Source of the DNA: Pontibacter chinhatensis
GTDB lineage: Bacteria > Bacteroidota > Bacteroidia > Cytophagales > Hymenobacteraceae
Assembly (NCBI RefSeq): GCF_900113285.1
Contig: NZ_FOOT01000002.1
Location: forward strand, 248,001 to 312,000
DNA: 64,000 nucleotides
Direction: 5' to 3'
Below the pieces are notes generated by a model that ran no database searches, was not told the DNA's origin, and saw only the letters and a list, made by a program, of their open reading frames with translations. Positions 17,662 to 27,315 of this stretch are shown piece by piece. The position numbers and the translations under genes are program-made. Each line of letters begins with the position of its first letter. Position 1 is the first letter of the stretch.

Positions 17662-20600
17662 ATGAGAATCATATCAGCAGCCCTCAGTTTGCTGTTATTA
17701 CTAGGTTATTTCTGTGCCCAAGCAGAAACCTACTATGTCAGCAGTACCGGTAATGATGAGAATTCCGGTTCCTCCAAAACGTCTGCCTGGGCAAGTATAG
17801 ACAAGGTAAATAACACCCTCCTGGTGCCTGGCGACACAGTGCTTTTCGAAGGAGAAGTAGTTTTTACAGGCAGTTTGGGCTTTGAGGAAGGGGTAAAAGG
17901 TACCCCGCAAAAGCCAATTGTGCTTGGCTCCTACGGAACAGGAAGGGCCGTCATCAGGAGCGGAACACAGCAAGGCTTCTGGCTCTATAATACCTCCGGC
18001 TTTAAGCTAGAGAACCTTGTGTTTGAAGGTGCTGGCAGAACGCTCAGCACAACGGCCGGGATAGACATTTACATGGACTTGCCCAATACAAAGCTGCCCT
18101 ATATTGTCATCCATAACGTGGAAGTATACGGCTACCGTGAGGCAGGTATCAGCATTGGCAGTTGGGAAGGCCCACAGGGCTTTCGCGACGTCTCCATCAC
18201 CAACACCTCCTCCCATGATAATGGCGATGGGGGTATCGTTGTATGGGCGCAGGATAACCTACTGGCGCACCAAAACGTCTACATTGGCCATTCGAAAGCC
18301 TATAATAATGCAGGTATTCCTACGAAAACGCACTCCCACAGCGGCAACGGCATCATCTTGGGCGGAGTTGACGGAGGTATGATCGAATACTGTGAGGCCT
18401 ACAACAACGGCTGGCTGAATGCCTGGAAAGATGGTGGCCCAGTGGGCATCTGGTGCTACACCAGCAACAACGTTATCATACAGTACAACGAATCGCACCA
18501 CAATAAAACGGGCACCACCAAGGACGGCGGCGGATTTGACATCGACGGGGGCAGCACCAACTGCATCCTGCAATACAACTACTCACATGACAACGAGGGT
18601 GCTGGCTTTCTTTTAGCCCAATACTCCGGTGCCAAAGAGATGAAGAACCTGACCATCCGCTACAACATCAGCGAGAATGACGGCAGGAAAAACGGCTACG
18701 GTGCCATCCACCTCTGGTCCTCCGGCTCAAAGGGTGGTATCCAGAATGCTCAGATCTACAACAACACGATTTACCTGACGCCGGCGCCGAGCGGGACAAC
18801 GAAAGCCGTTTGGGTGCAATCAGGGGGAACGACGATCGCCACTTTCCGCAACAACCTGTTCGTGACAACCGGCGGCGCAAGGCTGGTGCAGGTGGACTCT
18901 AACGTAACTGCCAACATACGGTTTGAGGGAAATAATTACTGGTCGTCCGGTGCTACACCTTCCTTTAGCTGGGCGGGTAAGGCTTACAACTCGCTCGCGA
19001 ACTGGCGCACGGCAACTTCACAGGAACTCAGAAATGGCGTGGCCCTAGGTTATGCTCTCGATCCGAAGCTGGAGGCACCGGGTAAAAGTGTAACCATTGC
19101 AGACCCAAAGCTGCTTTATACGTTGGATGGTTACAAACTACAACGCACCTCCCCCTTGGTTGGCAAAGGACTGAACCTGCCGGTGGACTTCGGCATCGAT
19201 GCCGGCAAAAAAGACTTCTGGGGCAACAGCATTACGCAGCGAAAGGATTTATGCATTGGAGCGCACCAAATGACTAACAGCAGCCGCGCCTGTTTATACG
19301 GAGGGCCGCAGCCACTTACCTTTGGCCATGCCGCAGCAGGCACTTATAGCGGACCAGGGGTAGCTGAGGGCTTGTTTACCCCACAGGAATCGGGCGTAGG
19401 CAACCATGCATTGGCTTATACTTATATCGATGATCAGGGAGAGGCACAAACAACCCACCATACTGTCAGGGTGATCGATACAAAGGAAACAGCGTGGACC
19501 GGGAAAGCCGGTTCATCTGATTGGTTCGATAGCCAGAATTGGACAAGCTGTGTTCCTACACCTTCCATCAGCGCCAGTATAGCGATTTCGGCAGAGGCAA
19601 CCCCAACTTACCCGGTTATTAAACAGGGCAAGCATGGCAAAGCACTCGATCTCGATGCGGCAGGCACCCTCATGCTGGAACAGGAGGCCACGCTGGAGAT
19701 ATTCGGCAACCTGTCCGGTTCGGGGCTTCAAACTCACCCCTCCTCCAAGGTTATTTTACACAGCGACGCGCAGCAGGTGGTGCCCGGCGGCGCCTATGGC
19801 AATCTGGTTTTAACAGGCCCGGGCTCCAGGAAACTGCAGGACGATGTCATCGTTACAAACTTACTCGATTTGGGAAAGGGGAAAGTGTACCTGGGCGGCA
19901 AGAACCTTATCCTTTCGGAGCAGGCCACTATTACAAACTACAACGCCAGCAGCTACATCGTAGCGGACGGGGAAGGCAGGTTAACCTACCAGGCGCTGGG
20001 AGCAGGAAGCCAAAGAGTATTCCCGATAGGAACCGCTAAAGGCTATGCACCGGTTAAGCTCACCAACAAGGGCACAACGGATGACTTCAGCATTGGGGTA
20101 GAAGAACGCAGCCAGGTTATTACCAGCGCAGAGGAGCAGGCTACCTCCATCAAAAAAACATGGCACATAGACGAGGTTGTGACAGGAGGCTCTGATGTAA
20201 CGCTGGTGCTGCAATGGAGCAAGTATGACGAGCCGGAATACTTTAATAGGCGCGAAAGCTTTGTAAGCCACTACGAAGGCGAGGCTTGGCAGGTGATGGA
20301 GGAAAGTATAGGCACTGTAGCACAAGGCAGCATTCCGGACATGTATAACATCACCCTGAGCGGCGTATCTTCCTTCTCCCCTTTTACAGTGGCCAGCACC
20401 AGTTCTGCACCGGCTCCCCTGCCTGTCACGTTGGCTAAATTTACAGTTACCCGCCAGAGCGCCGATGCCCTGCTGGCCTGGGAGACAGCCTCTGAAATAA
20501 ATAATGCTGGCTTTGAAGTGGAGGTATCGGGAGACGGGAAAACATTCAGGCAGCTCGGCTTTGTCCGGAGCAAATCTCCCAACTCGCAGGCAAAACTATC

Positions 20601-20976
20601 CTATACTTTCCGTGACACGGAAGCTGGCAAGGCGGGCACACGGTACTATCGGCTTCGGCAGGTAGATTTAGACGGTACTGCCTCCTACTCTGCTGTAAAG
20701 GCAGTGTCGTTCCCGCGCGCTGAACTCAACTTTTCAGTGTACCCCAATCCTTTCTTCGATAGGATTATGCTCGAGATCGAATCTCCTGACAGCGGTACGC
20801 TGGCTCTGACCTTGACTGACGCAAAGGGACTTCAGGTCCTGCAAACAGCCGTCCTGCTACCACAAGGGCTGACAAGGCTCCCCATTGGCTTATCGCAGGT
20901 GCAGAAGCCGGGTTTTTACTACCTTACCGCTCACCTGGACGGCAAGTCGTACCATTTTAAGCTTGTTAAACAATAG
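17662..20976 (+). CDS. Secreted right-handed beta-helix protein with type IX secretion signal
   Basis: About 1,104 residues. ATG 17662 (two codons after a GTG) gives the signal peptide ending near CAQA. Residues ~25-560 are a right-handed parallel beta-helix: it opens with the common TYYVSSTGNDENSGSS pattern and has repeated IxYNxxHxN-type coils (IIQYNESHHNKTG, CILQYNYSHDNEGA, LTIRYNISENDG), the fold of polysaccharide lyases such as PL6. Then come Ig-like and WxG..DWFDSQNW modules, a segment LPVTLAKFTVTRQSADALLAWETASEINNAGF common in T9SS cargo, and a C-terminal Por sorting domain (VYPNPFFDRIMLEIES ... HFKLVKQ). It is therefore exported by the type IX system. Lyase activity is possible but no catalytic residues were assigned. 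It sits just before a polysaccharide export operon. Confidence 0.87.
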   Translation: MRIISAALSLLLLLGYFCAQAETYYVSSTGNDENSGSSKTSAWASIDKVNNTLLVPGDTVLFEGEVVFTGSLGFEEGVKGTPQKPIVLGSYGTGRAVIRSGTQQGFWLYNTSGFKLENLVFEGAGRTLSTTAGIDIYMDLPNTKLPYIVIHNVEVYGYREAGISIGSWEGPQGFRDVSITNTSSHDNGDGGIVVWAQDNLLAHQNVYIGHSKAYNNAGIPTKTHSHSGNGIILGGVDGGMIEYCEAYNNGWLNAWKDGGPVGIWCYTSNNVIIQYNESHHNKTGTTKDGGGFDIDGGSTNCILQYNYSHDNEGAGFLLAQYSGAKEMKNLTIRYNISENDGRKNGYGAIHLWSSGSKGGIQNAQIYNNTIYLTPAPSGTTKAVWVQSGGTTIATFRNNLFVTTGGARLVQVDSNVTANIRFEGNNYWSSGATPSFSWAGKAYNSLANWRTATSQELRNGVALGYALDPKLEAPGKSVTIADPKLLYTLDGYKLQRTSPLVGKGLNLPVDFGIDAGKKDFWGNSITQRKDLCIGAHQMTNSSRACLYGGPQPLTFGHAAAGTYSGPGVAEGLFTPQESGVGNHALAYTYIDDQGEAQTTHHTVRVIDTKETAWTGKAGSSDWFDSQNWTSCVPTPSISASIAISAEATPTYPVIKQGKHGKALDLDAAGTLMLEQEATLEIFGNLSGSGLQTHPSSKVILHSDAQQVVPGGAYGNLVLTGPGSRKLQDDVIVTNLLDLGKGKVYLGGKNLILSEQATITNYNASSYIVADGEGRLTYQALGAGSQRVFPIGTAKGYAPVKLTNKGTTDDFSIGVEERSQVITSAEEQATSIKKTWHIDEVVTGGSDVTLVLQWSKYDEPEYFNRRESFVSHYEGEAWQVMEESIGTVAQGSIPDMYNITLSGVSSFSPFTVASTSSAPAPLPVTLAKFTVTRQSADALLAWETASEINNAGFEVEVSGDGKTFRQLGFVRSKSPNSQAKLSYTFRDTEAGKAGTRYYRLRQVDLDGTASYSAVKAVSFPRAELNFSVYPNPFFDRIMLEIESPDSGTLALTLTDAKGLQVLQTAVLLPQGLTRLPIGLSQVQKPGFYYLTAHLDGKSYHFKLVKQ

Positions 20977-21016
20977 CCAAAGTATAAAGCCCTGACCATA
21001 GGCGATTATACTTTCT

Positions 21017-21050
21017 AGAGGCAGAATAGCAGCACTATCTGCCTCTTTTC
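21017..21050 (+). terminator. Terminator between the T9SS protein and the export operon
   Basis: AGAGGCAGA / TCTGCCTCT stem followed by TTTTC. Confidence 0.8.
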
Positions 21051-21224
21051 GTTACAATAAAATAGAAGTATAAAACTTTTTCAACATTAAATTATACACA
21101 ACTCACAAACTTCCGTATAAGTTACGATTAAGGGGCACACCGGGTGAAAAGCCGCTTCGCACATGCAGCACCCCAGCCATGCATCAGTATGGCATAACTT
21201 AATCCAGCTTTTTTGAGGAGTTTC

Positions 21225-22079
21225 ATGTCTGTACCAAAGGTTAAATGGGATTGGGAGATTACCAGCCAAACGAGTTACTGGGGAGCCAGCCTGCGTGAGC
21301 TGTGGTCCTTTCGGCACCTGCTGGAGGGGCTGGTGAAACGAAACTTCCTACTGCGCTACCAACAAACCATATTGGGGCCTTTTTGGATACTTTTCCCGCC
21401 ACTCCTGACCCTGGTGACATATGTGCTTGTTTTCGGAAAACTGGTTGGTATCTCCACAGGAACGCTTCCCCCGGTGCTGTTCTATTTTGCCGGCATTATA
21501 CTTTGGAGTTTTTTCAACGACAGCTTCACGGGCACGGCCACCACGTTTCGCGACAATGTGCACCTGTTCAGCAAAGTATACTTTCCGCGCATCATCATCC
21601 CGTTGTCAGTCATCCACACGCAGCTGTACAACTTTCTGATCCAGTTCCTGATGATGCTGCTTCTGGTGGCCTATTACTGGCTTTTCCAAGGGCTGCGCCT
21701 GTCACTAAGTATAACCATACTTTGGTTTCCGCTGGTGCTGCTTGCCACGGCGCTGCTGGCCTTGGGGATGGGCTTGTTTTTCTCAGTACTTACAGCCAAG
21801 TACCGCGACATGAGCTATGTAATTAACCTAGGGGTACGCCTGCTGATGTACGTGACGCCGGTCATCTATCCCTTGTCTGCTGTTCCGGAGAAGGTGCGGT
21901 GGCTGGTGCAGCTCAATCCCCTGTCGCCTCTGTTTGAGGCATTTCGCCTGTCCCTGTTAGGGGAAGGTACTGTTTCAACATGGCAACTGGCTTATAGCGT
22001 CCTGTTCACGGTGGCGTTCTTCGGTGCCTCGCTGCTCCTGTTTAACAAGCAGGGGGATAAACTAATAGATGTCGTGTAA
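21225..22079 (+). CDS. wzm: Polysaccharide ABC exporter, membrane subunit (Wzm)
   Basis: A 284-residue ABC-2 type permease with six predicted membrane helices (for example ILGPFWILFPPLLTLVTYVLVF, FAGIILWSFFNDSF, FLIQFLMMLLLVAYYWLF). The conserved segments LVKRNFLLRYQQTILGPFWI, SKVYFPRIIIPLS and YVTPVIYPLSAVP are typical of O-antigen/teichoic-acid exporters of the Wzm/TagG type. The chosen ATG has a near-perfect GAGGAG ribosome site (21215-21220) four bases before it; an in-frame TTG at 21213 overlaps that site and is rejected. The wzt gene follows after 6 bases. Together they move lipid-linked glycan across the inner membrane. Confidence 0.92.
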   Translation: MSVPKVKWDWEITSQTSYWGASLRELWSFRHLLEGLVKRNFLLRYQQTILGPFWILFPPLLTLVTYVLVFGKLVGISTGTLPPVLFYFAGIILWSFFNDSFTGTATTFRDNVHLFSKVYFPRIIIPLSVIHTQLYNFLIQFLMMLLLVAYYWLFQGLRLSLSITILWFPLVLLATALLALGMGLFFSVLTAKYRDMSYVINLGVRLLMYVTPVIYPLSAVPEKVRWLVQLNPLSPLFEAFRLSLLGEGTVSTWQLAYSVLFTVAFFGASLLLFNKQGDKLIDVV

Positions 22080-22085
22080 AAACGT

Positions 22086-23375
22086 ATGGCTGACAACATC
22101 ATTCAGGTAGAGAATATTTCCAAGCTATACCGTTTGGGCACCATCGGTACGGGCTCCTTCCGGCAGGACCTGCAATGGTGGTGGAACCTGTATGTGCGGG
22201 GCAGAAAGGATCCATTTTTCCATTTGGATAAAACCGCCCCTCCTGGCGTAGCTGCCGACCAGATCTGGGCGCTGCGCGATGTGAGCTTTGATGTGAAGCA
22301 GGGAGAGTCGATGGGCTTTGTGGGCAGCAACGGCTCCGGCAAGTCTACGCTCTTGAAAATTATTTCCCGGATCGTGAAGCCGACCACAGGCGCAGTGCGG
22401 GGCAGAGGCAAGGTAAGCAGCCTGCTGGAGGTGGGCACGGGATTTAACAAGGAGCTGACGGGTCGCGAAAACATTTACATCAGCGGCTACATCTTAGGCA
22501 TGAACAAAGCTGAAGTGGCCGCTAAGTTCGATGAGATTGTGGCTTTTTCAGGAATAGAGGAATTTGTGGATACGCCCGTAAAGCGCTATTCCTCAGGCAT
22601 GTACGTCCGCCTGGCCTTTGCCGTGGCCGCCCACCTGGAGCCCGATATCCTGATTGTGGACGAGGTGCTGGCCGTAGGCGATGCCGATTTTCAGAAGAAG
22701 TGCCTGGGCAAAATGCGGGAAGTATCGCAGGCTGAAGGCCGCACCATCCTGTTTGTCAGCCATAACATGCAGGCTGTTAATACCCTCTGCGACAGGGCAA
22801 TTTGGCTGAATAAGGGGCAGATGTTGGAGATGGGGCCATCCTCTGCCGTGGTAAACAAGTACATCGCCAGCCTTCAGAAACTGCAGTTGGGGCAGAAGTG
22901 GGCAACACCACAAGAAGCTCCTGGGAACAAGTTCATACGCTTCAAGCAGGTGGAGCTTATCCCGCATGTCGAGCATTCGGATGGCATCATCGATGTCCGG
23001 ACCCCGCTAACGGTGAAGTTTCAGTTCTGGAACATGCTCGAGGAGATGAGCCTGAACGTGGGTATTGTGTTATACTCTTACACGGGCGACTGCATCTTCG
23101 ATCTGCTTTCCCCGGCCCTGCACTGCCATACTGGTATGGTGGAGGGTGAGTGCACCATTCCCGGCAACTTCCTCAACGACGGTTCCTACTACATCACCCT
23201 GACAATCGCCAAAGAAGCCTCTATCCCGGTGTATAACCTGGATGAGTGCCTCTCCTTTGATGTAGAGGACTACCGGGCAGACATCTGCTATTTTGAGAAA
23301 TGGTGGGGAGCGGTACGGCCTAAGTTCCCGTTCAGGCTGGAGAATCACCAGGAAGTGTGTCAGTTAAGCAGGTAA
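22086..23375 (+). CDS. wzt: Polysaccharide ABC exporter, ATPase subunit (Wzt) with C-terminal substrate domain
   Basis: A 429-residue ATPase. Walker A is GSNGSGKST (residues 80-88), the signature is YSSGMYVRLAF (~164) and Walker B is ILIVDEVLAVGDAD (~185). After the nucleotide-binding domain, residues ~265-425 form a Wzt C-terminal beta-sandwich (VELIPHVEHSDGIIDVRTPLTVKFQFWN). In E. coli O8/O9a and Klebsiella O12 systems this domain binds the modified non-reducing end of the O-antigen and so checks chain completion. The C-terminal domain implies that export here too is coupled to a terminal modification. A methyltransferase domain fused to a transferase two genes downstream is a candidate for making it. 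Confidence 0.93.
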   Translation: MADNIIQVENISKLYRLGTIGTGSFRQDLQWWWNLYVRGRKDPFFHLDKTAPPGVAADQIWALRDVSFDVKQGESMGFVGSNGSGKSTLLKIISRIVKPTTGAVRGRGKVSSLLEVGTGFNKELTGRENIYISGYILGMNKAEVAAKFDEIVAFSGIEEFVDTPVKRYSSGMYVRLAFAVAAHLEPDILIVDEVLAVGDADFQKKCLGKMREVSQAEGRTILFVSHNMQAVNTLCDRAIWLNKGQMLEMGPSSAVVNKYIASLQKLQLGQKWATPQEAPGNKFIRFKQVELIPHVEHSDGIIDVRTPLTVKFQFWNMLEEMSLNVGIVLYSYTGDCIFDLLSPALHCHTGMVEGECTIPGNFLNDGSYYITLTIAKEASIPVYNLDECLSFDVEDYRADICYFEKWWGAVRPKFPFRLENHQEVCQLSR

Positions 23376-23379
23376 AACG

Positions 23380-24639
23380 ATGCAGCCACCACTTTACACG
23401 ATAAAACACATCCGCCTCGACGAGCCGCACGCGCCGCTGCATACCTTCTGCATGGTGCCGCGCAGCTACTTGGTTTTCTGGTGGGGGCAAATTGCGTTGG
23501 GCCATCTATACTTAGAAATCAGGGAGAAACTGACAGCCGAGACATTCTATGTGAAACTGCGAAAGGCCCTTAAGCCAGCGCTACACCAGTATGCCCCTCA
23601 GCTCGTAGAAGATGATGAAGCATGGCAACAGCTCATATCAGAAGGGAATACTGCCGCCTTACAAGATGCATTTGCAGGGCATAACCCAGAAAGTATACCG
23701 GCCGAGGTACCGGTCTCCGTTGTTATCTGTACCCGCAACAGGGCTGTATACTTAGACAAGTGCCTTGAGCAACTGCATCAGCTTAGCTGCGTGCCCCATG
23801 AAATTATTGTGGTGGATAACGCTCCCTTGGATAACTCCACTTACGAGGTGGCCTCCAAGTATAAAAAAGTGGTTTATGTGAAGGAGCCCAGAGCAGGACT
23901 GGATATCGCCCGCAATACCGGGGCATTGAGCGCCTCCTGCGAAGTGGTGGCCTTTACGGATGATGACGTGCTGGTTCACCCGATGTGGGTATACTGGGTC
24001 TGGCAAACGTTTCAGGACAAGTCGGTTGCGGCCATGACGGGGCTGATTATAGCTGCCCAGCTACATACCAGGGCCCAGGTAAATTTTGAAAAGTACTGGA
24101 GCTTTAACAGGGGTTATGCAGACAAAGTATACACCGGGGATTTCATCCATTCAACTTTGTCTATCGGCCCTCCTGTGTGGGAGATAGGAGCCGGCGCAAA
24201 TATGGCCTTCCGAAAGTCCGTTTTTGAGCAGGTGGGCCTCTTTAATGAGTACCTAGATGTGGGCGCGGCCGGCTGCAACGGAGACTCCGAGATGTGGTAT
24301 CGCATCCTGGACAAAGGCTTAACCATTCATTATAACCCGAGAGCCATCGTTTTCCACGAGCACCGCAGGGAAACAGGCAGGCTGAAGAATCAAATCTTTT
24401 ACTACATGCGTGGCTTTACCGTGGCGGCCCTGCTGCAGCAACGGCAGAAAGAGGAGGCCGGCTACAAAAGGCACTTATACTATGTGCTCCCCAAATTTTA
24501 CCTGGAGCTCATCCGGAAGGGCTTCCCCTACTACCGGTCAAGGACCTCTACCATTTGGGCCGAAATGACGGGCATCGTATCGGGCCTCATCTATTACAAA
24601 AAGAATCAGCAAAAATTACTTAAGTCCTTAAGCAAATAA
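23380..24639 (+). CDS. Family 2 glycosyltransferase with N-terminal extension
   Basis: A 419-residue GT-A enzyme expected to add a sugar from a nucleotide donor to the growing surface polysaccharide on the cytoplasmic face of the membrane. The catalytic domain begins near residue 108 with VPVSVVICTRNRAVYLDKCLEQL; the donor/metal motif is FTDDDVLVHPMW near residue 190. The first ~105 residues are an extension not recognised (HTFCMVPRSYLVFWWGQIALGHLYLEI). The C-terminal part is helical and basic (FYYMRGFTVAALLQQRQ). It starts 4 bases after wzt and ends 1 base before the next gene, so it is in the operon. Confidence 0.88.
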   Translation: MQPPLYTIKHIRLDEPHAPLHTFCMVPRSYLVFWWGQIALGHLYLEIREKLTAETFYVKLRKALKPALHQYAPQLVEDDEAWQQLISEGNTAALQDAFAGHNPESIPAEVPVSVVICTRNRAVYLDKCLEQLHQLSCVPHEIIVVDNAPLDNSTYEVASKYKKVVYVKEPRAGLDIARNTGALSASCEVVAFTDDDVLVHPMWVYWVWQTFQDKSVAAMTGLIIAAQLHTRAQVNFEKYWSFNRGYADKVYTGDFIHSTLSIGPPVWEIGAGANMAFRKSVFEQVGLFNEYLDVGAAGCNGDSEMWYRILDKGLTIHYNPRAIVFHEHRRETGRLKNQIFYYMRGFTVAALLQQRQKEEAGYKRHLYYVLPKFYLELIRKGFPYYRSRTSTIWAEMTGIVSGLIYYKKNQQKLLKSLSK

Positions 24640-24640
24640 C

Positions 24641-26272
24641 GTGGTTACACCCTTGTCCATACCGTCAGCACCGCTTGTCTCTGTGGTTATTCCGTGCTAC
24701 AACCACGGGAAATACCTCCGCGAGGCTGTGGAGAGTGTGCAGCGGCAGACCTATCCCGCTGTTGAGATCCTGGTGGTGGATGATGGCTCCACGGACGATA
24801 CGAAAGCAGTAGCTCAGTCATTCGAAAACGTGAGGTACGTGTTCCAGGAAAACCAGGGCTTATCTGCCGCACGTAACACCGGCATCCGGCACAGCAAAGG
24901 CGATTTTCTGGTGTTTCTGGATGCGGATGACTGGCTTTACCCCGATGCCCTGGAGGTGAATGCACGATATATGCTACAAAATCCGGATTTGGCCTTTGTT
25001 TCGGGGGCTTACAACCTGGTTTTCACGGCCACCAACGAGGTAAAGCCGGTGGTACGGCAGGTAAGCAACAGCCATTTCCTCCACCTGCTCAAGGGCAACT
25101 ACATCGGGATGCACGCAGCGGTGATGTTCAGGAGGTGGGTTTTCGAGCGTTTTCAATACGATACTTCCCTCAGGGCCTGCGAAGACTATGATTTATACTT
25201 GCGTGTGGCCCGAGACTACCCGGTACATCACCACACGCACATCCTGGCTGCTTACCGCCAGCACAACACAAACATGTCCGGCAACAGCAAACTCATGCTA
25301 CGCACCACGCTAAAGGTGTTGCATAGCCAAAGCGACAGCCTCCGCACCCAGGCAGAACGTAGCGCCTACGCGGATGGGACCAACATCTGGAAAGCTTTTT
25401 ATACTTCTGATATGGCTGACAAACTGGAGAAAGGGAGCGCGTTCTCCCTGCACGATTACTATACTTTGCTGAAGTTTGACCCGGACCTGTCCGGAAACAC
25501 ACTAGCCAGCAGCACGAGTACAGCCTCCATTATGAACAGGATCGTGAAGCTGATTCCTTCCGGCCGGCTCAGAAAAAAGCTGCAATCTAGTTTGATCAGG
25601 AACAACACGCCTGCTGTGGGGCAGGTAAGGTTTGGGCACCTGCACAGGTACACACCCTTTAGCACCCAGTTCGGCTACGACCGGGGCGGCCCTGTTGACC
25701 GTTACTACATCGAGAATTTCCTGGGGCAGGAAGCTGGCATTATAAAGGGTCGTGTGATGGAGATCGGGGACAACTCCTATACGCTGCAATATGGTGCTGA
25801 GAAAGTAACACAAAGCGATATCCTGCATGTGGACGCCAGCAACCCGAACGCCACACTGGTCGGGGATATCAGCCACGCGCCCCACATTCCCGATAATACG
25901 TTTGACTGCATTATACTTACCCAAACCCTGCACCTGATCTATAACTTCCGGGAAGCCCTCCAAACCTGCTACCGCATCCTAAAACCTGGCGGCGCACTCT
26001 TACTCACAGTACCCGGCATCACGCCCATCGACCATGGGGAGTGGAAAGAAACCTGGTACTGGTCTTTTACCGATAAATCCATGAGGCGGCTGATGGAAGA
26101 AACTTTCCCTGGAGGCACCTCAGAAGTAACTCCCTATGGTAACGTGTTCACGGCTACCGCTTTCCTGTATGGGATGGGACTGCCGGAGGTACCGAAGACG
26201 AAGCTGATGTACAACGACCCGCATTTTCAGGTTATCATTACGGTGAAGGCCATCAAACCTGCAGACAGATGA
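24641..26272 (+). CDS. Fusion: family 2 glycosyltransferase and class I methyltransferase
   Basis: A 543-residue two-domain protein starting at GTG, one base after the previous stop. Residues ~8-230 are a GT2 domain (VSVVIPCYNHGKYLREAVESV, LVVDDGSTDDTK, FLVFLDADDWLYP). From about residue 335 the protein has a SAM-dependent methyltransferase domain: the glycine-poor motif I is VMEIGDNSY, followed by DILHVDASNPNATLVGDISHAPHIPDNTFDCIILTQTLH and LKPGGALLLTVPG, the type-11 methyltransferase pattern. One polypeptide could thus transfer a sugar and methylate the chain end, a plausible stop signal read by the Wzt C-terminal domain. The next gene overlaps by 4 bases (ATGA). Confidence 0.87.
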   Translation: MVTPLSIPSAPLVSVVIPCYNHGKYLREAVESVQRQTYPAVEILVVDDGSTDDTKAVAQSFENVRYVFQENQGLSAARNTGIRHSKGDFLVFLDADDWLYPDALEVNARYMLQNPDLAFVSGAYNLVFTATNEVKPVVRQVSNSHFLHLLKGNYIGMHAAVMFRRWVFERFQYDTSLRACEDYDLYLRVARDYPVHHHTHILAAYRQHNTNMSGNSKLMLRTTLKVLHSQSDSLRTQAERSAYADGTNIWKAFYTSDMADKLEKGSAFSLHDYYTLLKFDPDLSGNTLASSTSTASIMNRIVKLIPSGRLRKKLQSSLIRNNTPAVGQVRFGHLHRYTPFSTQFGYDRGGPVDRYYIENFLGQEAGIIKGRVMEIGDNSYTLQYGAEKVTQSDILHVDASNPNATLVGDISHAPHIPDNTFDCIILTQTLHLIYNFREALQTCYRILKPGGALLLTVPGITPIDHGEWKETWYWSFTDKSMRRLMEETFPGGTSEVTPYGNVFTATAFLYGMGLPEVPKTKLMYNDPHFQVIITVKAIKPADR

Positions 26273-27315
26273 TCCGGCAGCTTCTCCATACTATCAGAAA
26301 GCCGTATGAGCCCAAAGCGCTGGTGCTCATGTACCACCGTGTGGCAGCGTTGGAAACCGATGTCTGGCGTCTTGCCGTAAGGCCGCAGCACTTTGAAGAG
26401 CACCTGCAGGTGCTCCGCAGCAACTGGCGCGTGGTGCCGCTGGCGGAATTGGTAGACGGCCTCACCAACCACAGGCTACGCAGAAACAGTATCGCTATCA
26501 CGTTCGATGATGGCTACGCAGACAATTATGTAACTGCCCGGCCGCTTCTGGAAAAGTATAATGTGCCTGCTACCTTCTTTATCTGCACCGGAAAATTAGG
26601 TAGCGGGGCTGAATTTTGGTGGGATGAGCTCGAGCATCTTATACTTTCTACTGAAGAGCTGCCGCACACATTAGGCATCCGGATCAATCAGGAACTAATA
26701 AGCTTTGATCTGGGTGATGAATGGCACCTGACCGAAGACATAAGACAGAAACACCAGCAGTGGAAGGCCTTTGTGCAGGAGCCTCCTACCCTACGATGCA
26801 TACTTTACCTAAAGCTATGGGAGCAGCTAAAGTCCCTACCCAGCCACTTACAGCAAGAGTACCTGCAGCAGGTCAAAGTATGGGCGGGAACACCTGGACA
26901 CACACGAGCTGCCTACCAAAGTATGAACCTGGAGCAGCTTAAAGACCTGGCCTGGAACAGGCTTTTCCACATTGGATCACACACTGTCTCGCATCCGGAC
27001 CTTGCCTCCCTCAGCCCCTCTGCCCAACAACAGGAGCTGGTGAAAAGCAAAAGATTTCTGGAAGAAGCTATCTCCCGGGAGGTTACCTTGCTGGCCTATC
27101 CCTACGGGAGCTGTAACCTGGAAACGGTAAGGCTGGCGGCTGAGGCTGGCTTCCACGCCGCTGTCACGACGCAAGATTGTCCCGTAGTCTCCACCTCTGC
27201 CAAGTATAAACTAGGCAGATTCCTGGTGGATGACTGGGGCGGAAAACAGTTGGATACTTATCTGAAGTCCTGGCTAACTACTAAAGTAAACGCGCATGCA
27301 CATTTCCCAGCCTGA
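26269..27315 (+). CDS. Polysaccharide deacetylase (NodB/CE4 family)
   Basis: A 348-residue enzyme expected to remove N-acetyl groups from an amino sugar of the polysaccharide. Motif 1 is TFDDGYADN (D80-D81, catalytic base and metal ligand); motif 2 is HTVSHPDL near residue 242 with the two metal-binding His; motif 3-like LLAYPYGSCN follows near residue 273. No signal peptide is seen, and it starts MIRQLLHTI, so it may act on cytoplasmic lipid-linked intermediates. It overlaps the gene before by 4 bases and the one after by 20 bases, so translation is coupled. Confidence 0.87.
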   Translation: MIRQLLHTIRKPYEPKALVLMYHRVAALETDVWRLAVRPQHFEEHLQVLRSNWRVVPLAELVDGLTNHRLRRNSIAITFDDGYADNYVTARPLLEKYNVPATFFICTGKLGSGAEFWWDELEHLILSTEELPHTLGIRINQELISFDLGDEWHLTEDIRQKHQQWKAFVQEPPTLRCILYLKLWEQLKSLPSHLQQEYLQQVKVWAGTPGHTRAAYQSMNLEQLKDLAWNRLFHIGSHTVSHPDLASLSPSAQQQELVKSKRFLEEAISREVTLLAYPYGSCNLETVRLAAEAGFHAAVTTQDCPVVSTSAKYKLGRFLVDDWGGKQLDTYLKSWLTTKVNAHAHFPA

